Shown here: piece by piece, positions 25,935 to 34,236 of the stretch | How the letters are laid out: each line of letters opens with the position of its first letter | How positions within the stretch are numbered: position 1 is the stretch's first letter | Source: Butyrivibrio sp. | GTDB taxonomy: Bacteria; Bacillota; Clostridia; Lachnospirales; Lachnospiraceae | DNA: 64,000 nt | Assembly (NCBI RefSeq): GCF_015056685.1 | Contig: NZ_SVFW01000001.1 | Coordinates: 62,001-126,000 of the forward strand | Reading direction: 5' to 3' | Translations under genes and position numbers: made by a program | Notes under the pieces: generated by a model | The model's input: only the letters and a program-made list of their open reading frames with translations | Told to the model about the DNA's origin: nothing | Database searches by the model: none

Positions 25935-26714
25935 CTACATCAAAATACAGATCATAAAGACAAAAGAGGAAATCAATTCGCAAATACATACAAAGTAGCC
26001 TGCCAGGTCTCCAGTTATTCCTCCGAATTTGTCATTTGCCATACGATGATAATATACGAAAACTAATAATGAAGCAATAGTTTCCATTACTCCAGCAATT
26101 TTTCCAAAATATATCATAAATAAAGTGCAAATTATAGCCTCAATGATCAACAGAACTCTGCACCTTGCTTTTTCTGCCCCTTCAGCAAAGGTGTACAAAG
26201 TCCCATTACTTTTAGCACATTTAAAGCTGACCACCGCTATACCGGAAAGAATACGGGAATAGAAAAATATAAGTCCCCATGCAAAAAACATGTAAGAACC
26301 AGCATTGGCACTGATAATTGTCAGCGCTGTAGCAAAGAAAACAATACTGTACAAAAGGAGTCGTATAACAGCAAATGCACCAATATGGGGATCTTTTAGG
26401 ATCTCAAGCCTCTTTTCCCTATCCCTGTATGAACTTAGCGCATCACTGGTGTCCATATATCCGTCTAAATGGATTCCTCCGGAAACAATAACCGGAATTG
26501 CCAAAATAAAAAACGTTTTGGCAACATCAGGTACCATCTCAAAATGCGCTTCAAAAAGATAATATAACAGGGATATAGCAAAAGAAATAGCAAGTCCTAC
26601 TAATGGAAAAAAGCAGATGCTATATCTCATGTTTTCTTTCTTCCACTCAAATACCGGCATAGGTATCCGTGAATACATGGAAAAAGCAATTGCAATAGAT
26701 TTTAAGACATTCAT
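25935..26714 (-). CDS. cobS: Adenosylcobinamide-GDP ribazoletransferase CobS
   Basis: A 259-residue membrane enzyme that joins adenosylcobinamide-GDP to alpha-ribazole (phosphate), the last assembly step of the lower loop. The motif GGIHLDGYMDTSDAL and the nearby DPHIGAFAV are typical; the rest is strongly hydrophobic. I start at ATG 26714, which overlaps the cobU stop in an ATGA and has AGAGGA upstream; a frame from 26735 adds seven residues. Confidence 0.95.
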   Translation of the reverse strand: MNVLKSIAIAFSMYSRIPMPVFEWKKENMRYSICFFPLVGLAISFAISLLYYLFEAHFEMVPDVAKTFFILAIPVIVSGGIHLDGYMDTSDALSSYRDREKRLEILKDPHIGAFAVIRLLLYSIVFFATALTIISANAGSYMFFAWGLIFFYSRILSGIAVVSFKCAKSNGTLYTFAEGAEKARCRVLLIIEAIICTLFMIYFGKIAGVMETIASLLVFVYYHRMANDKFGGITGDLAGYFVCICELISSFVFMICILM

Positions 26715-27637
26715 AGCTTTATTCCTCTTTTGCAAAATACTCTGTAAACATCTGAATGTACAGCGATCTTCTGCATGAACCTTCCAGCCTCTTCGCGATA
26801 GCGCCTTATCAGCTCATCCATAGGCACTACACCGCAAAAAATATCGTCTATTATAATAACAGAATTTTCAGGAAAACTGTCAACAGGCTCTTTCCCCTTC
26901 TTAATACATGCATAGACATACCTTTCAATATGCTCATAGCACCTGTATCCCAATGGAATCTCGGCATCATCTTCCTCAAAGGTATATATTTCTTCCGGTA
27001 AAATACCAAAATTCTCGATAACATAATCTCTTTTTCCCTGAAAAGCCCCACCTAAAACAAGAATATTTCTGTTTTCCGATTTTATCTCATTATCTTTCTT
27101 TTCTCTTATAAGCATCTCTTTTCCTGCAGCAATCTCAATAGCTTTATCAGACAGTCTGCAAAGCCTTTCTTCCAGAAACGCAAGCCCATTTCTATAATGC
27201 TGCGTATATTCATCATACATGGCAGCATCGCTTTGAATATAGTCGCTAACTATAACAAGATTTAAAACTCTTTCATTCAAAGCTTCGATATCCTTTAGCA
27301 CCTTCCCTGCAGCATCCTCGCAAAAGATATACTTTCCGGTATCAGATGTCTTGAACATTTCATTGGACAAAAGAGCTGTGAGGCTGTCCAAAAGAACTGT
27401 CGCATTCTCAGGAATTTTTTCTATTACAGCATCAATATCCCTACCTTTTTCTATTGTAAGAAAAGGCATATCTTTCCTGCTGTCTATATGCTTTTTTATG
27501 CGCTCTTTGTCCTCATTGTCAGAGGCGATCATAGTCGCAAGGTAGTAGAGGTTTTCACCTTTTGAAAGTTCAAAGGCTATAGCTTCAGCTTTTGAAGACT
27601 TACCATTTTTGCAACCACCTGTAATTAGTACAAGCAC
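26711..27637 (-). CDS. cobU: Tandem CobU-like protein: adenosylcobinamide kinase / phosphate guanylyltransferase
   Basis: A 308-residue protein, versus about 180 for CobU. The first half (1-180) is a CobU unit: P-loop GGCKNGKSS (7-15), the candidate guanylylated H50 in RIKKHIDSR, and LLDSLTALLSNEM. The second half (191-308) looks like another CobU unit: P-loop-like GGAFQGKR (196-203), Walker-B-like IIIDDIFCG and VVPMDELIRRYREEAGRFMQ, matching the CobU end motif (VP..RRFRD.AG..NQ). Each half seems to lack parts the other keeps. It starts at GTG with AGGAG upstream, 3 bases after cobT. Activates and guanylylates cobinamide for CobS. Confidence 0.85.
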   Translation of the reverse strand: MLVLITGGCKNGKSSKAEAIAFELSKGENLYYLATMIASDNEDKERIKKHIDSRKDMPFLTIEKGRDIDAVIEKIPENATVLLDSLTALLSNEMFKTSDTGKYIFCEDAAGKVLKDIEALNERVLNLVIVSDYIQSDAAMYDEYTQHYRNGLAFLEERLCRLSDKAIEIAAGKEMLIREKKDNEIKSENRNILVLGGAFQGKRDYVIENFGILPEEIYTFEEDDAEIPLGYRCYEHIERYVYACIKKGKEPVDSFPENSVIIIDDIFCGVVPMDELIRRYREEAGRFMQKIAVHSDVYRVFCKRGIKL

Positions 27638-27639
27638 TC

Positions 27640-28737
27640 TTATTTCTCCTGTTTTCTTATATCTTCCAGATAATCATCACATATGCCGCCGCTTTTAAAT
27701 GTTCCCATATTGCAGACAAAAGCACAGGCAGCCTCCATTATCTGAAAGGCTATTACACAGCCGCTTCCTTCTCCAAGGCCCATATCAAGATTAAACCAGG
27801 GCTTAAGATCAAGAAGCGAGATTGCAATTTTATAGCCCTTTTCTTTTGATTCATGAGATGGGAAAAGATATCCCGCAACCTTTTCGTTTAATCTGCAGGC
27901 ACAAAGGGCTGCTACTACTGATATGTAGCCATCTATCACAACAGGAATCCTGTTTTTGGCAGCGCCCAAAAAGACTCCGCACATAGCTGCAATATCAAGG
28001 CCTCCCAGTTCAGAGAGGATATTAATTATATCTCCTTTATCTGAGCCGCTACTCAAAAATCTGCTTAGAGCTTTTTCAACAACGCTTATCTTTTTTTGAA
28101 AAGCATCATCAGTAAGTCCGCCGCCTCTTCCTACTACGTCTTCAGCCATAGTCCCTGAAATAGCAGCCAAAACCGCGGCACTTGTCGTGGTGTTTCCAAT
28201 TCCCATCTCTCCAACACCCAAAACATCTACCTTATCCATAGAAGCCCTGTCAGCACACTCCATTCCAACAAGGATTGCTCTTAAAACCTCTTCTCTTGTA
28301 AGAGCAGGCTCTATAGCGATGTTCCCGGTGCCTTTCCTTATTTTCCTGTCAAGGACCTCTTCGCAGTTATAATCTGTTGCAATCCCAACATCGACGATCT
28401 CAGTCTCAATTCCAAAGTGCCTAGCCATTGAAGACATTCCGGTAATGCCTTTTGTCATATTTACAGCCTGACTTGCAGTTACAGTAACAGGCGCTGAAGA
28501 AACGCCCTCACAGGTTACGCCATTATCTGCACACAGCACGATTATGCGCTTTTTCTTAAGTGTATTTTTAACCTTCCCTGTGATACCAGCCAGTGAAATT
28601 GCTATCTTTTCAAGCTTTCCAAGGCTTTTTGGAGGTTTGATCAGGCTGTCGATATATCCGTAAGCTTCGCGCATTTTATCAGGATCAACGACCTCTATAT
28701 CTTTTATTTTTTCTTTAAGTTCTAATTCAAAATCCAA
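27640..28737 (-). CDS. cobT: Nicotinate-nucleotide--dimethylbenzimidazole phosphoribosyltransferase
   Basis: A 365-residue cytoplasmic enzyme that makes alpha-ribazole phosphate from a lower-ligand base and nicotinate mononucleotide. The N-terminal DSLIKPPKSLGKLE, the core LGVGEMGIGNTTTSAAVLAA and the catalytic glutamate in LGEGSGCVIAFQIMEAA are present. I choose TTG 28737, because GAGG (28749-28746) lies 8 bases before it, while the GTG at 28746 overlaps that GAGG and cannot use it. Second step of the lower-loop branch. Confidence 0.93.
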   Translation of the reverse strand: MDFELELKEKIKDIEVVDPDKMREAYGYIDSLIKPPKSLGKLEKIAISLAGITGKVKNTLKKKRIIVLCADNGVTCEGVSSAPVTVTASQAVNMTKGITGMSSMARHFGIETEIVDVGIATDYNCEEVLDRKIRKGTGNIAIEPALTREEVLRAILVGMECADRASMDKVDVLGVGEMGIGNTTTSAAVLAAISGTMAEDVVGRGGGLTDDAFQKKISVVEKALSRFLSSGSDKGDIINILSELGGLDIAAMCGVFLGAAKNRIPVVIDGYISVVAALCACRLNEKVAGYLFPSHESKEKGYKIAISLLDLKPWFNLDMGLGEGSGCVIAFQIMEAACAFVCNMGTFKSGGICDDYLEDIRKQEK

Positions 28738-28747
28738 TGTCTGCACC

Positions 28748-29815
28748 TCAGATAAGTTCCTCTAAAACCTCTATGAGTTTTATATTGTCTTTATGCCCTC
28801 TTATGGCTATTCTGTAATATTCATCTGTAAGCCCTGGGAAATTGGCACTTTTACGAAGATATATCCCCTTACTCAAAAGCTTCTCATAAAAACCATCTTT
28901 TGCATTCGCCTTTATCAAAAAGAAATTTACATCCGAAGGAAATACCCTGATTCCAAGCCTCTCAAATTCTCTTTCAAGGTATTCTCTTTCATTTTTAATA
29001 TCCAAAAGGCACTTTTTTATATCAAGATCACGATCTAACAGCTTTGCACCTGCAACCTGAGCAAGTCCAGAAATGCTCCATTCAGGCTGCATAAGCCTCA
29101 TCTTTTCTACGACCTTTTCATCACTACATATGCCATATCCAAGTCTGATTCCCGGTATAGAATAAATCTTGGTAAAAGACCTGATGATAAAAAGATTCTT
29201 ATATTCATCTATGAAACATACAAGGCTCTTATCCCTTTCGTCATCCGTAAAATCAATAAATGACTCATCAACTACAAGAAAGGCACCATATTTTTTGCAT
29301 ATATCAAGTACAACCTCCAAGGTATCTTTTTTAATTACTTTTCCTGTGGGATTGTTAGGATTACAGATATAAACAGCGCTGTTTCTCTGTCCTTCGTAAT
29401 CTTTTACAAATCTTTCTATTTCTTCTACCTGGCTCTCACCAAATGAAAAATCATTTTTCTCATCAAGAAACAGATAATTTACCTTTGCACCTTTCGCCAA
29501 AAGAGCTCTCTCATATCCTGAAAAAGTAGGCTCTATAATAAGCGCATTTTTTACATCAAGGCAAAAAGGCAAAAGCGTGATGATCTGAGATGCACCGTTT
29601 CCCATAACTATGTGATCTGGTGAAATATTATTTTTCTCAGCTACTCTACGAACAAGGTCTTTACTCTCCCTGTCAGGATAAAAAAAGGTAGCCTTTTGAA
29701 TCTCCTTTTTTGTAAACTCAAGCTCATCTGCAAAAAAATTGGTATTAACGCTAAAATCAATCAGCGAATCACTCTTAATTTCACCGCCATGATAATAATC
29801 TTTGTTTTCTTCCAT
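28748..29815 (-). CDS. cobD: Threonine-phosphate decarboxylase-like PLP enzyme (CobD)
   Basis: A 355-residue class I/II aminotransferase-fold enzyme. The N-terminal YYHGGEIK...DFSVNTN is typical of CobD, which decarboxylates L-threonine O-3-phosphate to aminopropanol phosphate for CbiB. The PLP lysine is in IIRSFTKIYSIPGIRLGYG, with NPNNPTG and VDESFIDF before it. Histidinol-phosphate aminotransferase is the near relative, but the HGG start and the operon support CobD. Confidence 0.9.
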   Translation of the reverse strand: MEENKDYYHGGEIKSDSLIDFSVNTNFFADELEFTKKEIQKATFFYPDRESKDLVRRVAEKNNISPDHIVMGNGASQIITLLPFCLDVKNALIIEPTFSGYERALLAKGAKVNYLFLDEKNDFSFGESQVEEIERFVKDYEGQRNSAVYICNPNNPTGKVIKKDTLEVVLDICKKYGAFLVVDESFIDFTDDERDKSLVCFIDEYKNLFIIRSFTKIYSIPGIRLGYGICSDEKVVEKMRLMQPEWSISGLAQVAGAKLLDRDLDIKKCLLDIKNEREYLEREFERLGIRVFPSDVNFFLIKANAKDGFYEKLLSKGIYLRKSANFPGLTDEYYRIAIRGHKDNIKLIEVLEELI

Positions 29816-29824
29816 AAATAAACC

Positions 29825-30598
29825 TTATATCCAATGTGAATACTGCTTTTTCATATACTGCTTAACATCAATATCAAAAGTGTCAGTAAGGTATTTGCTT
29901 TTTATAAGCTCCTCTTTACTGCCGTCAGCAAGAATTTTCCCATCTTTAAGCAAAATGAGCTTATCTGCAGCTTCCAGGGCAATATTGATATCATGGAAAA
30001 CACCTATAAGTGTATGTTTTTGGCTCTCTTTTTTCCAATCAGAAAGGAAACTCAGAAATTCCGACTGATATTTAAGATCCAGATGATTGGTGGGTTCATC
30101 CAAAATGATAATATCAGTATCCTGAGCCATAGTCCTTGCCAGAAACACTCTTTGAAGCTGACCTCCGGACAACTGACTTATCTGTCTGTCTCTAATATCT
30201 TCAAGGCCATATTCTCTAAGGCTTTTATCTACAATCTCTTTGTCACGGCTATTAGCAATACCAAAAACATTGTTGGAATAAAGATACCTTCCAAGCATGA
30301 CCGTTTCTTCGACAGTATATGAAAAATAGATGTCAGAGAACTGCATCATTACAGAAATCTTTTTTGCTATATCTTTTCTCTTAAGATTCCTTACTTCTCT
30401 ATCGCTAAGAAGGATGCTTCCGTCGTATGAGAGCATTCCTGCAAGAGTCTTGATAAGCGTAGTTTTACCGCATCCGTTTGCACCCAAAAGGGCAATACTT
30501 TCCCCTTCATTTACACCAAAAGAGATATCCTTTATAACCGGGTTCTCGCCAGGTCTTTTTCCATATCCGCAAATCAGGTTCTTACACTCGAGCAGCAT
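29825..30598 (-). CDS. btuD: Cobalamin/corrinoid ABC transporter ATP-binding protein
   Basis: A 257-residue ATPase of the FecE/BtuD group. Walker A GANGCGKTTLIK, signature LSGGQLQRVFLAR, Walker B TDIIILDEPTNHLD and the switch histidine FHD are intact. It powers the permease at 30602, 3 bases away. Assignment to corrinoids rather than iron-siderophores rests on the riboswitch and the cob genes in the same operon. Confidence 0.9.
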   Translation of the reverse strand: MLLECKNLICGYGKRPGENPVIKDISFGVNEGESIALLGANGCGKTTLIKTLAGMLSYDGSILLSDREVRNLKRKDIAKKISVMMQFSDIYFSYTVEETVMLGRYLYSNNVFGIANSRDKEIVDKSLREYGLEDIRDRQISQLSGGQLQRVFLARTMAQDTDIIILDEPTNHLDLKYQSEFLSFLSDWKKESQKHTLIGVFHDINIALEAADKLILLKDGKILADGSKEELIKSKYLTDTFDIDVKQYMKKQYSHWI

Positions 30599-30601
30599 TT
30601 A

Positions 30602-31624
30602 TCATCTCTTACCTCTAAAATATATATATGCAAAAAACGGCGCTCCAACAAGGGCTGTAATGGCACCAACAGGTATCTCCTGAGGAGCAAGTACAGTTCT
30701 CGATAACATATCTGCAAAAGCCATAAAGGCCCCGCCTAAAACAAAAGACATAGGGATCACATACTTATGCTTTGATCCAAATAAACGCCTTACGATATGG
30801 GGAATTGTAAGATCAACAAATCCTATGATCCCGGAAAAACAGACAGCAGCTCCTGTCAAAAATGTTGCAATAGCCAAAAGAAAAACTTTTACTTTCTTTG
30901 TCTCAACGCCGATACTCATGGCCTCTTCCTCTCCAAAGGTCATAATATCAAGCTCCCTGACAAAGAGACATATAATAAGTGTTCCCAACACTGCACACAC
31001 ACTCAAAACAGCCACATGTATCCATCTTCTTCCGGAAAATGAACCCATCTGCCATAAAATAAGCCTCTGCATATGTTCACTGTTCAAAGCACTTATAAGA
31101 GTCAAAATTGCATTTACAAAAAGAGAAAAGACCATTCCGAAAAGAATGATCGTATGATTGCTCATGTTATGATCCAGCCTTCCGGACACAGCAATAACAA
31201 AAAACACTGTAAAAAGCCCTGCCAAAAAACCTGCAGCAGGTAGTAGAAAAAAGCCAAGTAATGAACTTGTTATTCCGGAAGTAATAACGATCGCAGCTCC
31301 TAAAGATGCACCGGCAGAAACGCCAAGAGTATAGGATGAAGCAAGGGGATTTTGCAAAAGAGACTGGATCACCGCCCCACTTACCGAAAGAGCTGCTCCA
31401 ACAAAGAAAGCAGTGAATGCCCTGGGCATCCTTATATCCCAGAGTATTGAGATGTAAGAGCCCTCAATACTCTGAGTTAAAGGCATATTAAAGAGCTTAT
31501 TTAACAATACTGATACTATATCTGATGCAGGAATATATACACTTCCCAGCCCTATACTAAGAATCAGCACTAATATGGATATCAATACTAAAAATACTAT
31601 CTTAAGCTCTTTTTCTTTTTTCAT
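30602..31624 (-). CDS. btuC: Cobalamin/corrinoid ABC transporter permease (FecCD/BtuC type)
   Basis: A 340-residue membrane protein with about ten helices. Family motifs are RMPRAFTAFFVGAALSVSGAVIQSLLQNPLASSYTLGVSAGAS, split by helices, and GIIGFVDLTIPHIVRRLFG, the ATPase-coupling region. I start at ATG 31624, right after the btuF stop (TAATATG); a TTG at 31672 lies well inside btuF. There is no clear ribosome-binding site, so translational coupling is likely. Confidence 0.9.
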   Translation of the reverse strand: MKKEKELKIVFLVLISILVLILSIGLGSVYIPASDIVSVLLNKLFNMPLTQSIEGSYISILWDIRMPRAFTAFFVGAALSVSGAVIQSLLQNPLASSYTLGVSAGASLGAAIVITSGITSSLLGFFLLPAAGFLAGLFTVFFVIAVSGRLDHNMSNHTIILFGMVFSLFVNAILTLISALNSEHMQRLILWQMGSFSGRRWIHVAVLSVCAVLGTLIICLFVRELDIMTFGEEEAMSIGVETKKVKVFLLAIATFLTGAAVCFSGIIGFVDLTIPHIVRRLFGSKHKYVIPMSFVLGGAFMAFADMLSRTVLAPQEIPVGAITALVGAPFFAYIYFRGKR

Positions 31625-31625
31625 A

Positions 31626-32714
31626 TTATGCAGCAGGCTGCTCCTTGCTATCTTCTGCTCCAAACGGATCAACTATTGTCTCGTAGTAATCAGGATATAT
31701 ATCCCTAGCCATCTCGATCATGGCACTTACAACATGATGATTAGGTCTGTTAACTGTATCGTTATCAATCTGATATACTGCCTTGTCCTTAATAGCAGAT
31801 ACATTCTCCCATCCACTCATAGATAGAATAACATTTATAACATCATCTGTGTACATGTCAGCAGTAAGGATAACCTGAGGATCCATAGCTACAGCAGCTT
31901 CTTCTGTAAGTGCAGGCCACTGGTCGGCTTCCTCTCCTGCAACATTTGTAGCACCGATAAGACTTATCATTTCATTGATATAAGTATTTGAACCACATGT
32001 ATAAATTGTTGGTGAATCAGCAGATGGAGTAAAGAGCTCGAAAAGAACTGTCTTTTTCTCTTCTTCCGGAATAGTAGCTGCTATTTTTGATATTTCCTCA
32101 ATAGCGCTTTCCATCTCACTCACAATTGCCTCTGCAGCATCACTTGTTGATGTAGCAACTCCTATAAATCTGATATCATCTGAAATATCCTGGAGGCTTG
32201 CACTGCTTGGAATATCAAGAACGCATACACCAGCCTCTTTTACAGCTGCAAAAACATCATCTCCATGGCTGGCACTCATACCTGTTGTGAAAACAACATC
32301 TGCGCCAAGAGCAATGATCTGTTCCTGATCAGGAGTCATCATGTCAAACTGTGGAATATCAGCCTTAAGTGAATCAGAATAGCTTGCATATGAATATGTG
32401 TCACATGCAACGATCTTATCACCAAGTCCAAGGTCTATAAGAATCTGTGTTGTTGAAGGAGCCATAGATACAATTGAATTTACTTCTTCAGGAATTGTAA
32501 CTTCATTACCACTTCTGTCAGTGGTTGGTTTTGCTGATACATCTGTATTTTCAGTGGATTCTGTCTGAAGAGTAGATGCTTCGCTGATAGCTTCAGCGCT
32601 TTCCTCTGTTACTGACTCTGAAACATTCTCTGCTGTTGTGCTATTTCCACAACCGACAGCAAAAGTAGACATCATGGCAATAGCCATGACAAAAGATAGA
32701 ATTTTCTTTTTCAT
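31626..32714 (-). CDS. btuF: Corrinoid-binding lipoprotein of ABC transporter
   Basis: A 362-residue periplasmic-binding-protein-like lipoprotein. Signal peptide with lipobox FAVGC (Cys near 22), a Ser/Glu/Thr-rich linker to about 62, then a type III solute-binding fold (EVTIPEEVNSIVSMAPSTTQILIDLGLGDKIVACD). It captures corrinoid at the cell surface for BtuCD. First gene after the cobalamin riboswitch; GAGGA lies 7-8 bases before the ATG. Confidence 0.9.
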   Translation of the reverse strand: MKKKILSFVMAIAMMSTFAVGCGNSTTAENVSESVTEESAEAISEASTLQTESTENTDVSAKPTTDRSGNEVTIPEEVNSIVSMAPSTTQILIDLGLGDKIVACDTYSYASYSDSLKADIPQFDMMTPDQEQIIALGADVVFTTGMSASHGDDVFAAVKEAGVCVLDIPSSASLQDISDDIRFIGVATSTSDAAEAIVSEMESAIEEISKIAATIPEEEKKTVLFELFTPSADSPTIYTCGSNTYINEMISLIGATNVAGEEADQWPALTEEAAVAMDPQVILTADMYTDDVINVILSMSGWENVSAIKDKAVYQIDNDTVNRPNHHVVSAMIEMARDIYPDYYETIVDPFGAEDSKEQPAA

Positions 32715-32760
32715 AATTTTTCCTCACTTTCTTTGGTCACGAAGAAATTCTGTGATTTAC

Positions 32761-32878
32761 GCAAAGGCAGGTATCTGGCTTGGGCACTATACCCATCACA
32801 GTAGCGGCACTGCTGAAGATTTTCACTTCATTCCCTTTTGAGTAACTCCGGAGAATCCATCCTGGTCACACCATTTGC
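32761..32878 (-). ncRNA. Cobalamin riboswitch, compact form
   Basis: On the minus strand the leader holds the cobalamin-aptamer pieces in order: closing stem GCAAA/TTTGC (32878-32874 with 32765-32761), CAAAAGGGAAT, GAAGTGAAAATCTTC (P5), GCCGCTACTGTGA (B12-box region) and GCCAGATACCTGCC. Between the last two there is only a short GGG..CCC hairpin, where most class-I aptamers have a much longer arm. After the aptamer, TCAC..TTTCTT..AAGAAA..GTGA pairs right next to the btuF ribosome-binding GAGGA. No T-run follows, suggesting control of translation. It would repress the btuF-to-cbiB operon at high cobalamin. Confidence 0.9.
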
Positions 32879-32885
32879 ATTGAAA

Positions 32886-32914
32886 AAAATATCATCAAAT
32901 ATGCCTGTTGTCAA
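32886..32914 (-). promoter_or_regulatory. Promoter of the cobalamin operon
   Basis: On the minus strand perfect TTGACA (32914-32909), a 17-base spacer ending in TGA, and TATTTT (32891-32886). Transcription would begin just before the riboswitch closing stem. Confidence 0.8.
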
Positions 32915-32937
32915 TGAAAACCACCTATTTGCGCTAA

Positions 32938-33732
32938 TTACTTAGCCACAAATAAGGTTCCCACAATCTTTTTCTCAATTACATCATAGAGCTTTTCAGG
33001 ATTTTTGCCATTTGTAATGATAACATCTATCCCGTGTTCTGTAGCATATTCTGCTGCATCAAGCTTTGTTATCATTCCGCCTGTTCCACGATTTGAACCC
33101 GAGCCTGATGCAATTGACTTTAATTCATCTGTAATCTCTTCAACCCTGCTGATGAGCTTTGCATCAGGATTAGTACTTGGATTGCCATCATAAAGTCCAT
33201 CAATATCTGAGAAAATAATGAGTTTACTAGCATTGCAAAAAGCTGCAACAAAAGCTGACAACATATCATTATCAGAAAAGAGCTTCTTTTCAGATTCAAT
33301 CTCTGCGTGGCTTACCGAGTCATTCTCATTAACAATTGGAATAATATGATTCTCTAAAAGAGCATCAAAAGTGTTCTTTAAGTTCTTACTCCTTATAGGA
33401 TCTGCAATATCCTCATTATCAAGCAGTATCTGACCTACCATTCTTCCGTATTCACTAAAGAACTTATCATAAAGGTGCATAAGCTCTGTCTGTCCAACTG
33501 CAGCTGCAGCCTGCTTCATCCTGATTTCTTTTGGCTTCTGGGCAAGTCTCATCTTACCTGCGCCAACAGCAATAGCACCTGATGAAACGAGCACAAGATC
33601 ATACCCTAGATTTTCAACACCTGCCAAAGCTCTGCAGAGATGGTCAAGAGCCCTTATATCAACATTTCCATCACTATTTGTTATTGTGGAAGTACCTACT
33701 TTTACAACTATTCTCTTCTTACTGACGCTCAT
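32938..33732 (-). CDS. proB: Glutamate 5-kinase (short form, no PUA domain)
   Basis: A 264-residue cytoplasmic kinase for the first step of proline synthesis (glutamate to glutamyl-5-phosphate). VVKVGTSTIT, SSGAIAVGAGKM, IPIVNENDSV, FSDNDMLSA and GTGGMITKLDAAEYA cover the amino-acid-kinase fold. The PUA domain found at the end of many ProB proteins is absent. ATG 33732 is preceded by AAGGGGAA; an ATG at 33750 has no such site. No proA is adjacent. Confidence 0.95.
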   Translation of the reverse strand: MSVSKKRIVVKVGTSTITNSDGNVDIRALDHLCRALAGVENLGYDLVLVSSGAIAVGAGKMRLAQKPKEIRMKQAAAAVGQTELMHLYDKFFSEYGRMVGQILLDNEDIADPIRSKNLKNTFDALLENHIIPIVNENDSVSHAEIESEKKLFSDNDMLSAFVAAFCNASKLIIFSDIDGLYDGNPSTNPDAKLISRVEEITDELKSIASGSGSNRGTGGMITKLDAAEYATEHGIDVIITNGKNPEKLYDVIEKKIVGTLFVAK

Positions 33733-33768
33733 AGTTTTCCCCTTTACCATGCTAAATCATATGTTAAT

Positions 33769-33797
33769 ACTATATAAAAAGAACTACCATAAATCAA
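33769..33797 (-). promoter_or_regulatory. Putative proB promoter inside the tmRNA terminator
   Basis: On the minus strand TTGATT (33797-33792), a 17-base spacer and TATAGT (33774-33769). The -35 lies in the loop of the ssrA terminator hairpin and the spacer covers its right stem and T-run. Confidence 0.5.
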
Positions 33798-33807
33798 TGG
33801 TAGTCCT
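33775..33807 (-). terminator. Terminator of ssrA
   Basis: An 11-position stem with one mismatch (AGGACTACCAT with ATGGTAGTTCT), six-base loop, then TTTTTATA. It begins 8 bases after the tmRNA 3' end. Confidence 0.85.
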
Positions 33808-33814
33808 AAAAAAA

Positions 33815-34168
33815 TGGATTAGAGGGGAGTCGAACCCCTGTCCAAAAATTCATCCCCTGTACTTCTACTATCATAGCTTATTATTCTGAGATTCTGCATC
33901 TCTGTTCCCTCTTACCTGCGGTAACAAGCAACTGCAGATAATCGGTAGCTTCATGATACGACCATAACCGCAAAGCTTAGACTATGTCGTTTCCTACAAA
34001 GTTTGACGCCAGTTACCGAGTGTGTAGGTGCACACGGGCTGACGGGCTGCACTTAGGCAGCGAGTGCTAAATTATCGTTAGCGTTTAATTTTAATTTGAG
34101 GTTTAACGCGACCATCCTGCGGATAGCTTCTCCAGCTTCAAAATCCCTGTCGAAACCTTTACTAACCC
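33815..34168 (-). ncRNA. ssrA: Transfer-messenger RNA (tmRNA)
   Basis: About 354 bases. The 5' end GGGTTAG pairs over 7 bp, with one G-U, with CTAATCC at the 3' end; the D-like segment GTAAAGGTTTCGACAGGGAT and the T-arm AGGGG-TTCGACT-CCCCT are intact. The internal reading frame ends K-L-N-A-N-D-N-L-A-L-A-A then TAA (34091-34053), a typical degradation tag. After the discriminator A the gene runs straight into TTTTTTT, so CCA is not encoded and must be added. It frees stalled ribosomes together with SmpB, encoded just upstream. Confidence 0.95.
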
Positions 34169-34178
34169 TTATTTAGTT

Positions 34179-34205
34179 GTGCTTACCCATTATATCGGTA
34201 AGCAC
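34179..34205 (-). repeat. Perfect 9-bp inverted repeat around the ssrA -10 box
   Basis: GTGCTTACC and GGTAAGCAC are exact reverse complements separated by 9 bases that contain the TATAAT. Neither strand has a T-run after it, so it does not look like a terminator. An operator is possible. Confidence 0.7.
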
Positions 34206-34217
34206 AGATAAAATCAA
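34189..34217 (-). promoter_or_regulatory. ssrA promoter
   Basis: On the minus strand TTGATT (34217-34212), a 17-base spacer and perfect TATAAT (34194-34189). Transcription should start about 20 bases before the mature tmRNA 5' end, leaving a leader for RNase P to remove. Confidence 0.8.
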
Positions 34218-34236
34218 TACACTGGCAGTTTAGTTT

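Noticed and set aside
32715..32760. Intrinsic terminator as riboswitch expression platform
   Set aside because: A hairpin is present but no T-run follows; it abuts the ribosome-binding site, so translational control fits better.
33815..33818. Encoded CCA at the tmRNA 3' end
   Set aside because: Pairing with the 5' GGGTTAG shows these bases are acceptor stem plus discriminator.
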